From Acetobacteraceae bacterium (GTDB lineage: Bacteria; Pseudomonadota; Alphaproteobacteria; Acetobacterales; Acetobacteraceae): a DNA stretch of 64,000 nt. The stretch spans positions 1,208,501-1,272,500 of the forward strand of contig CP039459.1 in NCBI GenBank assembly GCA_004843165.1. Direction: 5' to 3'. Below, piece after piece: positions 43,758 to 51,261 of this stretch. Each line of letters begins with the position of its first letter. Position 1 is the stretch's first letter. A program made the translations under genes and the position numbers. A model generated the notes under the pieces. It was not told the origin of the DNA and did no database searches. It saw only the letters and a program-made list of their open reading frames with translations.

Positions 43758-44861
43758 TTATTTCTTCGTGGCAAAGGGGTAATCCGTGTATCCGGAAGCC
43801 TTGTCCTCTTTATAAGCGGCATAAAATGCTGTTGGTTGAATATCGGTATTAACCGGCAAGTCTTCTTTAAAACGTGTCGCAAGGTCTGGGTTGTTAATAT
43901 AGAGGCGCCCATAGGCAATGCCATCTGCTTTTCCCGATTGAATTGCTTCTTCTCCGCTGTCTTTGTCATAATCGCCATTGAGAATAAGGGGATTATTAAA
44001 AACTTTACGGATTTCAGGTGAAAGTTTCTTCTGATTTGTTTGTCCGGCCATGTCAAAGCTGGCATCGTCACTGCCTTCACGAAGCTCAAGCCAGGAAACA
44101 TTCAGCTTTTGCAAAAGGGCTGCAGCAGGCACAAACACTTCTTCTGGTTTGCTATCGACACATCCTTGAATTGCGCCATTTGGGGAAAGGCGAACGCTGA
44201 CACGATCAGCACCAATGGCGGAGATAAGGGATTCTACAACTTCTTTTAAAAAGCGCAGACGTTTTTCCGGAGTGCCGCCATATTCGTCCTCACGTTTGTT
44301 AGTTGAATCCCGTAAAAACTGGTCAACGAGATAACCATTAGCCGCATGGAGCTGAACACCATCAAAACCTGCTTTGATCGCATTTTTTGCGGCCACAGCA
44401 TAATCTTTAAGAATTTGATGAATTTGAAGCTGGGTTAAGGCTTCAGGCGTTGGATAGTCACTTTTGCCGTTGGGGCCATGGGCAATGCCGGGGGGCTGAA
44501 TAGCAGAAGGCGCAACGGCAGGCACGTTGGTTACACCGGGCGAAAGCATACGTCCCATATGCCAAAGCTGGGCAACAATCGTGGAGTTTTTTTCATGGAC
44601 AGCTTTGGTGATTGGTTTCCATGCCTCAATTTGTGCTTCTGTCCAGATGCCGGGAGAATTGATCCAGCCATAGCCTTGTGGGCTGATGGCAACCCCTTCG
44701 GAAATGATAAGGCCCGCATCGGTACGCTGGGCATAATATTCCGCCATAATGGGGGTGGGAACGCCCTCGCGGGTGGCGCGTCCACGTGTCATGGGGGCAA
44801 TAAAAATACGGTTTTTGCTGTGAATTGCCCCTAGTTGGATCGGATCAAAGAGAGAGGTCAT
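43758..44861 (-). CDS. Old Yellow Enzyme-family NADH:flavin oxidoreductase
   Basis: A 367-residue FMN enzyme of the NemA/OYE family that reduces activated alkenes such as enals, enones, maleimides and nitro compounds with NAD(P)H. Conserved segments are APMTRGRA, VAQLWHMGRM, the substrate-binding HAANGYLVDQFLRD, TNKREDEYGG and GIAYGRLYINNPDL. Length is normal for the family. A 17-base palindrome (44910-44926) lies about 50-65 bases before its start and could bind its regulator. It belongs to an island of electrophile and carbonyl detoxification genes. Confidence 0.93.
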   Translation of the reverse strand: MTSLFDPIQLGAIHSKNRIFIAPMTRGRATREGVPTPIMAEYYAQRTDAGLIISEGVAISPQGYGWINSPGIWTEAQIEAWKPITKAVHEKNSTIVAQLWHMGRMLSPGVTNVPAVAPSAIQPPGIAHGPNGKSDYPTPEALTQLQIHQILKDYAVAAKNAIKAGFDGVQLHAANGYLVDQFLRDSTNKREDEYGGTPEKRLRFLKEVVESLISAIGADRVSVRLSPNGAIQGCVDSKPEEVFVPAAALLQKLNVSWLELREGSDDASFDMAGQTNQKKLSPEIRKVFNNPLILNGDYDKDSGEEAIQSGKADGIAYGRLYINNPDLATRFKEDLPVNTDIQPTAFYAAYKEDKASGYTDYPFATKK

Positions 44862-44909
44862 AGGGTAAATAAGCTCCTTTAAGGCGCTGAAAAAGAAAGA
44901 TAAGGATAT

Positions 44910-44926
44910 CTTCCATATGCTGGAAG
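44910..44926. promoter_or_regulatory. Palindrome upstream of the OYE gene
   Basis: CTTCCA and TGGAAG flank a five-base centre in perfect symmetry, between the OYE start and the end of the cyanase-like gene. It resembles an operator for a dimeric regulator. Confidence 0.4.
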
Positions 44927-44951
44927 TTCATTTTTTCTTTTATAAAGGAAT

Positions 44952-45395
44952 TTAGATTTCTTTTGGGACGAATTTTGTATCTAAAATGATTTGGAGGTGC
45001 TGAGACTGATCGGAATGATCGACATCGACATCAATATTGAGATCATGAATTTTGAGCGTGCCTTCCCCTAAACTGTCGGAAACCATCTCTTTGATGGCCC
45101 AGCCATATCGGTCAATAATTTTATGCAGACTCACCATGAGCGGATCATCCTTATATTCATGAGGGGTGCAAGGCTCAGGCGGTAGGGTAAGAAGCTTCTC
45201 TTCCTCTGTATTTAGATCAAAAATCTTTGCCAGCATTTCTGCTTGTTTGGCCGAAAAAATGGCTTGTCCAAGGCATCCGGCGACTGTTTTCCCTTTTTTG
45301 GCACCAATCTGCAAGGCAATGTCTTCCCAATTTAAATTGTGATTGGCTTTTGCAGTAATGATTTTCTCAGTGACATCGTTGCGGCTGATAGGCAT
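44952..45395 (-). CDS. Cyanase-like protein lacking the catalytic residues
   Basis: A 147-residue protein that aligns over its whole length with CynS: N-terminal HTH-like helices (NWEDIALQIG, AIFSAKQAEMLAKIF) and the C-terminal decamer-forming domain (DPLMVSLHKIIDRYG, then LNIDVDV and ILDTKFVP). With a constant offset of seven residues, the catalytic triad of E. coli cyanase, R96, E99 and S122, corresponds to S89, K92 and K115. So it should not hydrate cyanate. Either it is a pseudoenzyme with a structural or regulatory role (the HTH-like domain is kept) or it is a relic still under selection for its fold. Confidence 0.85.
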   Translation of the reverse strand: MPISRNDVTEKIITAKANHNLNWEDIALQIGAKKGKTVAGCLGQAIFSAKQAEMLAKIFDLNTEEEKLLTLPPEPCTPHEYKDDPLMVSLHKIIDRYGWAIKEMVSDSLGEGTLKIHDLNIDVDVDHSDQSQHLQIILDTKFVPKEI

Positions 45396-45560
45396 TTCTA
45401 TGCTTTCATGTAGACTTATGAATATGAGAATAAATATCTTATAAATAGCGTAGGGGCATTGAAAAGAAAAATGCTTTTAAAAATTATATACTCTTATTTT
45501 TTGAAGATTTATCCCTATTTAAAATAGACGGAACAATATTATTTTACTTAAGGAAAGATC

Positions 45561-45866
45561 ATGCCTGAACTCAAAATACCTTCTGAAGCCCTGGCATTGG
45601 TTCATCAAAATGCGAAGCTGTTAGATATTAGAGAACCAGAGGAGTTTTTGAGAGATCATATTGAGGGGGCTATGAATGTTCCTTTGAGTGGCCTAGATAA
45701 TCCACCGCATTTCAAAGAGGATATCGTTATAATGTGTCAATCCGGTCGCAGAACCGGAGAGCATAATTATCCTTTATTCCGAAAAATGTCCTCGGGGAAA
45801 ATTTATATTCTTAAAGGCGGCTTAAATGCTTGGAATGCTGAAAAATTAACAAAAAATTTAGCATAA
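45561..45866 (+). CDS. Single-domain rhodanese-like sulfurtransferase
   Basis: A 101-residue rhodanese domain with the persulfide cysteine C59 in the active loop CQSGRR and the upstream DIREPEEF motif. It transfers sulfane sulfur to thiols or cyanide in the cytoplasm. AAGGAAAG precedes the ATG. It is divergent from the cyanase-like gene and upstream of a DJ-1/PfpI gene, with a 60-base gap. Confidence 0.9.
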   Translation: MPELKIPSEALALVHQNAKLLDIREPEEFLRDHIEGAMNVPLSGLDNPPHFKEDIVIMCQSGRRTGEHNYPLFRKMSSGKIYILKGGLNAWNAEKLTKNLA

Positions 45867-45926
45867 TAAGAATTTATCAAAAAATAATAGATTACTTAGA
45901 GGAACAATAAGGAGACCAAGGGAAAA

Positions 45927-46763
45927 ATGATGAGTGCGCCGTATAAAAAAGTTCTCTTTGTATTGTCCTCTCACCGCCGGTTAGGAAAAACTTCTTTAAA
46001 GACGGGCTATTGGCTCGAAGAGGTTGCTGCGCCCTATGAGATTTTGTCAGCACGGGGTATTGAGGTTGTTTTTGCTTCCCCAAAAGGCGGCGCAGTGCCT
46101 GTAGATCCTGAATCTTTGTTGCCCCAGAATTTGACTTTTTATACAGAAAATTTCTGCTTAAATCAGGAGGCACAGGAGAAGCTTGCACAGACCTACGTCT
46201 TAAGAAATTTAAACCCCGAAGATTTTGACGGCGTTTTTTATGCCGGAAATTATGGGACTTTCTTTGACCTTATGCAAAATCCTGTTTCTATTCATTTTCT
46301 TGAGGTTACGCTGGATGCAGGAAAGCCCGTTGCTTTTATCGGCCATTCCATTGCGGCATTGAAATATGTGCAAGATCGGAAAGAGGTACCTGTTTTAAAG
46401 GGACGATTTGTTACGGGCTTTAGAGATAGTGAAGAGGCCGGGCTTATTCTTGCGCGCATGTTTGCCTTTGTGCCACGGCGGATTTTAAGATTTTGGCGTT
46501 TTGTGACCTATTTGGTTGCCTGCTTGCCATCGCCAGAATATGCCTCTTTATTGCGTTTGAATGGCGCCATTCCTTTCTTGGTTCAGAGAATGCTGAAGCG
46601 AGAAGGGAGCATCTTTAAATGTAAAAGAAATTGGCATCCTTTTTTGATGGAAGATTTAACAGAAGAGGGGGGGCATTTAATCACAGGGCAGAATCCCGCC
46701 TCTGCTTCTTTGCTCGGAGATCGTCTTGCGGAAATTTTGTTATCAGACAGGCATATGAAATAA
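45927..46763 (+). CDS. DJ-1/PfpI-family protein 3, nucleophile lost (Cys to Gly)
   Basis: A 278-residue cytoplasmic member of the family without a signal peptide. The glutamate is kept (E32 in EEVAAP), but the nucleophile position is Gly (G139 in AFIGHSIA) where copies 1 and 2 have Cys; the His-containing loop reads AGNYG. The remaining fold markers (KTGYW, SPKGG, DSEEAG, ITGQNP) are intact. It cannot work through a cysteine thiolate, so a chaperone, binding or regulatory role is more likely than glyoxalase activity. It is followed closely by the MDR gene. Confidence 0.87.
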   Translation: MMSAPYKKVLFVLSSHRRLGKTSLKTGYWLEEVAAPYEILSARGIEVVFASPKGGAVPVDPESLLPQNLTFYTENFCLNQEAQEKLAQTYVLRNLNPEDFDGVFYAGNYGTFFDLMQNPVSIHFLEVTLDAGKPVAFIGHSIAALKYVQDRKEVPVLKGRFVTGFRDSEEAGLILARMFAFVPRRILRFWRFVTYLVACLPSPEYASLLRLNGAIPFLVQRMLKREGSIFKCKRNWHPFLMEDLTEEGGHLITGQNPASASLLGDRLAEILLSDRHMK

Positions 46764-46795
46764 TTTTGCCTGAAAAATGTGAAAGAGAGTACCTG

Positions 46796-47866
46796 ATGAA
46801 AGCCTTATCCTTTTCTAATTTTGGTAACCCTGAAACCGTTATCACATATCAAGAATGCACCATACCGGAACCCCAGGCGGGGGAAGTGCGTATCCGTATG
46901 ATTTTTGCGCCAATTCATAATCATCATCTTTGGTATGTCAAAGGGAGATATGGTATTAAGCCTGTCTTGCCTGCGATAAGCGGAGATGAAGCAATTGGTG
47001 TCATTGAGAAAATCGGCACAGGGGTAAGGGGCTTAAAGATTGGACAAAAAGTCATTGCCTGTAAAATGTGGGGGGCTTGGGCAGAGATGTTTCTCGCAAA
47101 AGCAACAGATGTTGTTCCCGTACCTAAGAATGTTTCAGATGAGGTCGCAGCACAGCTTTTTTCGATGCCACTGAGCACGATGATGCTACTTGCGATGACA
47201 GGGGCAAAGGCAGGGGATTGGATTATCCAGAATGCCGCCAATGGGGCTGTTGGAAAGATGCTGGCAGGCATTGCGGCGACACGTCAGATTAAGGTTGTGA
47301 GTCTTGTTCGGAGTGAACAGGCGAAATTAGAAATGACGGATCTGAAAATTGAAAATGTGATTGTCACCAGCGATATGGATTGGCAAGAACAAGTCTTAGC
47401 CTTAACGGCTGGACATACAGCCATTGCTGGTGTCGACAGTCTTGGTGGTGAACCCTCAATGCAGCTGCTCTCGTTATTGAAAGAGGGTGGTGCCTTGATT
47501 TCTTTTGGCGCACAGACGCAGCAGCCTTTGATGATAGATCCATCCGATCTGATCTTTCAGAATAAAAAAGTTCGAGGTTTTTGGGCGACACGTTCCGCTA
47601 AGGAAATGCCGTTAAAAGTTAAGATCAAAATATTTATTAACGTGATAAAAGCCCTTTTTTCAGGGAAATTAACTTTATCAGAGGGGGGCGGCTTAAATAT
47701 TGAACGTCTTTCTAAAGCCTTGGCGTTAAAAAATTTGGCAGAAATGCTTAGGGCAGGCAAAATTCATTTGCCGGTTGCAGGAATTTTTCCTCTTTCTGCT
47801 TATAAAGAGGCGCTCGCTCTCTCTGAAAAGTCCGGTAGAAATGGTAAGGTTCTTTTTCGATCATAA
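46796..47866 (+). CDS. MDR-family oxidoreductase, paralogue of the one at 12875
   Basis: A 356-residue medium-chain reductase with GroES-like domain (FAPIHNHHLWYVKGRYG), Rossmann loop NAANGAVGKMLAG and the FWATRSAK segment shared with the other copy. Zinc ligands are absent. I start at the ATG at 46796, 33 bases after the DJ-1 gene; the frame is open 55 codons further upstream but overlaps that gene. It probably reduces alpha,beta-unsaturated carbonyls or quinones; the placement between two DJ-1/PfpI genes supports a carbonyl stress role. Confidence 0.83.
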   Translation: MKALSFSNFGNPETVITYQECTIPEPQAGEVRIRMIFAPIHNHHLWYVKGRYGIKPVLPAISGDEAIGVIEKIGTGVRGLKIGQKVIACKMWGAWAEMFLAKATDVVPVPKNVSDEVAAQLFSMPLSTMMLLAMTGAKAGDWIIQNAANGAVGKMLAGIAATRQIKVVSLVRSEQAKLEMTDLKIENVIVTSDMDWQEQVLALTAGHTAIAGVDSLGGEPSMQLLSLLKEGGALISFGAQTQQPLMIDPSDLIFQNKKVRGFWATRSAKEMPLKVKIKIFINVIKALFSGKLTLSEGGGLNIERLSKALALKNLAEMLRAGKIHLPVAGIFPLSAYKEALALSEKSGRNGKVLFRS

Positions 47867-47921
47867 AGATAAATTTGTGATTTAAGATGAGATAACCTTA
47901 ATCTCAGGAGATAAAGTCTAA

Positions 47922-48941
47922 ATGCGTACGTCTAAAGTTTTTCTAACAACCCTTTGGGTTACAGCATTATCTGTTTTGTCTCCTGCGTTTGCGGTAGCAA
48001 GTCATCAAGAAGAGAAGAAAACGGATACCGTACCGTTTAATCTTCCGTTAAAAGATAAGAAAATTCTTTTTGTCCTTTCGTCTAAGGCAAAATTAGGGGG
48101 GGAATCGCCTCGTAAAGCAGGAGTTTGGGCAGAATCTTTGGCCGCTCCGTATGAAATTCTGACACAGCAAGGGGCAAAAATTTCGTTGGCTTCTGTTGAG
48201 GGGGGCAAGGCACCCGTTGACCCACGAAGTGAAAATTCAGATTTTGCAACTGCTTACACAAAGCAATTTCGAAAAGATGCCCAAGGGCAAGAGCTTTTAG
48301 CACATACGATGCGTCTTTCTGATGTGCAGGCAGCGGATTATGATGCCATTTGCTACACTTCAAGCTATGGCATGTTTTATGATTTGGTTGATAACCCGGA
48401 TTCCATTCGTTTATTGACGGAATTTGAACGTGCTAAAAAGCCTATTGGCCTGACCTCTCAGGGGCCGCTGGTGTTAAAAAATGTGAAAGATGCCAAGGGC
48501 GGTGTTTTGGTTAAGGGGAAGGTCGTTACCGCCTTTCGAAATAGTGAAGAGGCCGGATCAAAACTGGCACTTGATCACAATCTTTTCCCAATATCTATTT
48601 TAAAAACGATGGATCATGGCCGAACCTACCGTACAGCCGCCTTGCCGGAGGATCAGTTTCTTAAAGAATTGAAGCTTGTTGGAACGGTGCCGTTCTTGAC
48701 GGAAACTCTTTTGAAATCGCAGGGTGCTGTTTATAAAAGCAGAAAAAATTGGGAATCTTTCGTTGTGGAGGATCTCACCAATGATGGGGCTATTTTATTG
48801 ACAGCGCAAAATCCAGATTCCATAGAACTTTGGTCGAAGGCTTTCATACAAATTCTTTTGAACCAACAGGCTGTGGAAACAAAAATAGCAACTGGTGGCG
48901 CACGGGAGTTTTCAGGAGAGGGCGAAGGGCTTTCTCTCTAA
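47922..48941 (+). CDS. Secreted DJ-1/PfpI-family protein 4, nucleophile and glutamate lost
   Basis: A 339-residue exported copy with signal peptide (LTTLWVTALSVLSPAFA). At the nucleophile it has Ser (S179 in GLTSQGPLV), and at the glutamate position Ser (S72 in AESLAAP); the His loop reads TSSYG. So both core catalytic residues are gone, while GGKAPVDPRS and NSEEAG are kept. It is the most diverged of the four copies. A hairpin TGAGAT/ATCTCA (47888-47906) lies just before its AGGAG site and may control translation. Confidence 0.85.
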   Translation: MRTSKVFLTTLWVTALSVLSPAFAVASHQEEKKTDTVPFNLPLKDKKILFVLSSKAKLGGESPRKAGVWAESLAAPYEILTQQGAKISLASVEGGKAPVDPRSENSDFATAYTKQFRKDAQGQELLAHTMRLSDVQAADYDAICYTSSYGMFYDLVDNPDSIRLLTEFERAKKPIGLTSQGPLVLKNVKDAKGGVLVKGKVVTAFRNSEEAGSKLALDHNLFPISILKTMDHGRTYRTAALPEDQFLKELKLVGTVPFLTETLLKSQGAVYKSRKNWESFVVEDLTNDGAILLTAQNPDSIELWSKAFIQILLNQQAVETKIATGGAREFSGEGEGLSL

Positions 48942-48958
48942 AGAAATAGCGTCATCTG

Positions 48959-49459
48959 CTATATTCTTTTGTCCTCAGGGAGCTGATATTTTTCTGTGAG
49001 AGAGGCGGTCGCTTGGCCGCCTTTATTTGCAATCGTCAGAAGTTCAAAACTATAATCGTCAATTGCTTTTTCATCAAAAATTCCCTCTTTTTTACTTTCA
49101 GCAATCATTTCGCCAATAACGGATTTAATTTTGGCTTCTCGGAGTGTGACGGCAAGATTTGCCCGTCGAGATAAATGGCTTTCCATCAGTTGGGAAATCG
49201 TTCTCTCTGATAAAGGCTCATCTGCGCTAAAGATGAAAATGCAGGTTTCATTTTCAAGTGATTGATATTCTTCAAGACTAAGAATAGGCAAGCGGATAAA
49301 TTGTTTCCGAATTTCCTCAAAAATTTCTTTTGGCATGTCTCCGAGTTCAAATTGCTCGCCAGATAAAAGCGGATCAGAGAATTTTAGTTTGCCGTTATGT
49401 GGGTGGCGATGCAGAAAGACAGCGTTTTGAGGACTGATATTCGTTATAAAAATTTTCAT
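48959..49459 (-). CDS. Unrecognised 166-residue protein
   Basis: No family recognised. The protein is acidic-basic mixed, without signal peptide or membrane segment, and has a long helical centre (residues 95-140, SRRANLAVTLREAKIKSVIGE). It starts with MKIFITNISPQNAVFLHRHP. It lies eight bases after the 334-residue gene and is clearly cotranscribed with it. The order, a larger structural-looking protein followed by a small helical one, would be compatible with a pair of virion or accessory-element genes, but nothing diagnostic is visible. Confidence 0.5.
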   Translation of the reverse strand: MKIFITNISPQNAVFLHRHPHNGKLKFSDPLLSGEQFELGDMPKEIFEEIRKQFIRLPILSLEEYQSLENETCIFIFSADEPLSERTISQLMESHLSRRANLAVTLREAKIKSVIGEMIAESKKEGIFDEKAIDDYSFELLTIANKGGQATASLTEKYQLPEDKRI

Positions 49460-49466
49460 CAGGCTT

Positions 49467-50471
49467 TTATCCTTTAAAGCCTGTTGCCGCAGGATTTTCT
49501 TCGAGGGGAAGAATCTTATCTGTCACAGGAATTTCCATCACGGCATTGCCCCAACTGACAATATTCCACCCTGCCGTCACCTGCCATTCCATCTTTCTTA
49601 GAATAGTTTTCCCCTCTTGTTTTGTTGCATGAATTTTAATTTTAGAAGTACCGATCTCATTCACGGGCGAGTTTTGATGTGGCATCGCATGGAGATTTCC
49701 ATCTCCGATAATGTCTGGAATATCAGGTAGAGCAAATAGTATCAGATCATTTTCAAACATTCCCGTCTCACGAAGCGCTGGGGAAAGGCGAATATGGAGT
49801 TTTACACCATTTTGATAGCCCCAATCCTTGAGGGTTTGCTTAATAGAAATGCCGCTTTCAGAGCAGGAAGTGGCCATCCAGCGCTCAATTCTCGGAGAGG
49901 TGAGGATGGTACAAAAGAGCTGGCCATCTCCTGTCTTTGTGGCCTCAGCCTTGCCTTCTTTATCTTCAATAGGAAAAAAATTCTCCTTTAGGCGGAGGAT
50001 GATTTCATGGCAAATCGTGATAAAATCATCGGGAATATAGTGTGGTAAGCTGGTATTTCCCTGACGGTCCATAGGTAAAAGCAGGCGGCTTGTTCCCATG
50101 GTAGAGTTTATCAGCCCTTCGCCTTCCATTGGATTTAATCCAAAAAGGGCAATCCAGGAAAAAGCTTTCCAATTGGCTTGAATCATCAAGCGATCCGCAA
50201 CACGATTGGCATCTGGATGAATTTGCAATGTCGGTAAAGAAGTCCGTAATTCATAAAGAAGTTCGCATTCTCTATAAAAATCTGTGTTGATAGAAAATTC
50301 TGCAAGATTTTCATGGAAGAAATTATTGAGCTGACATTTTCGGTCATGCTTTTCAAATGCGAAACAACTTAAAAAGTAATCTTTAGAAAGAAAACCCTGC
50401 GGTGGATCCGCAGGGACTTCAAAAGATTTATCAATAATTTTGGATCGTGGATCTTTACGCCGCCCCCCCAT
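49467..50471 (-). CDS. Unrecognised 334-residue protein
   Basis: No family recognised. Soluble, with few cysteines, a basic N-terminus (MGGRRKDPRSK) and a mixed alpha/beta pattern. The C-terminal third (LHIRLSPALRETGMFENDLILF, then MEWQVTAGWNIVSWGNAV) has a beta-rich, Trp-containing ending that loosely recalls phage major capsid or similar beta-sandwich proteins; this is a guess. It is the first gene of a two-gene operon and its promoter would lie in the spacer up to tRNA-Thr. Confidence 0.5.
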   Translation of the reverse strand: MGGRRKDPRSKIIDKSFEVPADPPQGFLSKDYFLSCFAFEKHDRKCQLNNFFHENLAEFSINTDFYRECELLYELRTSLPTLQIHPDANRVADRLMIQANWKAFSWIALFGLNPMEGEGLINSTMGTSRLLLPMDRQGNTSLPHYIPDDFITICHEIILRLKENFFPIEDKEGKAEATKTGDGQLFCTILTSPRIERWMATSCSESGISIKQTLKDWGYQNGVKLHIRLSPALRETGMFENDLILFALPDIPDIIGDGNLHAMPHQNSPVNEIGTSKIKIHATKQEGKTILRKMEWQVTAGWNIVSWGNAVMEIPVTDKILPLEENPAATGFKG

Positions 50472-51013
50472 TTATTCTTCCCCTAAAAGCAAGTCATTAA
50501 TAAGTAATTTTATTTTATATATTTAAAATTGCAAGTATATGGAAAGAAATTTTTATAAGTTAGAACTCATTTGTAGAGTAAATAAGGCAATGGATTTAAT
50601 ATTTATTTAGAATTCAAAGTCAAAAATGAGAGGGGATGCTTTTGAAAGATAAATAGAAATTAAATTCTCATTTAATTTTAAGCATTTTTATTTGCTGAAA
50701 GGACGCTGTTCACAATTTAGAAATCATGGATTATCGCAAGGAAAGGACTTTAGAAATGACAGACCTTAAAGAATGTCACAGTAGGAGAGATTCTTTTTTA
50801 GGGGGAGGGCTTCCCCCTTAACCTCTTACAAACATAGCTTTCCAAAGGAATAGAAGCGCCTGTCAGCCTTATATCTTAGATTATCCAAAGACGAATATCT
50901 AAAATAGAATGGAATAGAAACATCCTAATAAGATTTTTAAGACGCTCTATGTAACGCTGAATTTTTTCAGGATACCGCAAGGGCGCAGATAACTAGGATT
51001 TTTTAAGGGAAAA
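50472..51013. other. Non-coding spacer up to tRNA-Thr
   Basis: About 540 bases without a convincing gene. A hairpin GGGGGA/TCCCCC at 50799-50820 is the only clear structure. The stretch borders the 3' end of tRNA-Thr, where mobile elements often insert, but no integrase or direct repeat of the tRNA end was seen. Confidence 0.4.
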
Positions 51014-51088
<75 letters not shown>

Positions 51089-51261
51089 ACAAATTTTATA
51101 AATTTGTTCTTAGCCTAATCGTATGCCTTCAAGCAACAGTTAGGAATAAAACTTCGTTACTTTTTTCTTTTTAGAGACATAGTTCTTTAAAAACTGTGGG
51201 ATTTGTGCATAAGCTCATTTTCTATTCTAAATTTATTATTCCTTAGGGAAACAGTAGGTTC

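Noticed and set aside
44952..45866. Cyanase plus rhodanese as a working cyanide/cyanate detoxification pair
   Set aside because: The cyanase homologue lacks all three catalytic residues, so cyanate hydrolysis is not expected. The rhodanese alone does not make the pathway.
46631..46795. N-terminal extension of the second MDR gene
   Set aside because: The extra 55 codons overlap the preceding DJ-1/PfpI gene and are rich in Arg and Phe, unlike the family; the ATG at 46796 gives a normal N-terminus.
48959..50471. Prophage remnant
   Set aside because: No integrase, terminase, portal or lysis gene and no attachment repeats are visible; the capsid-like hint in the larger protein is too weak to call.
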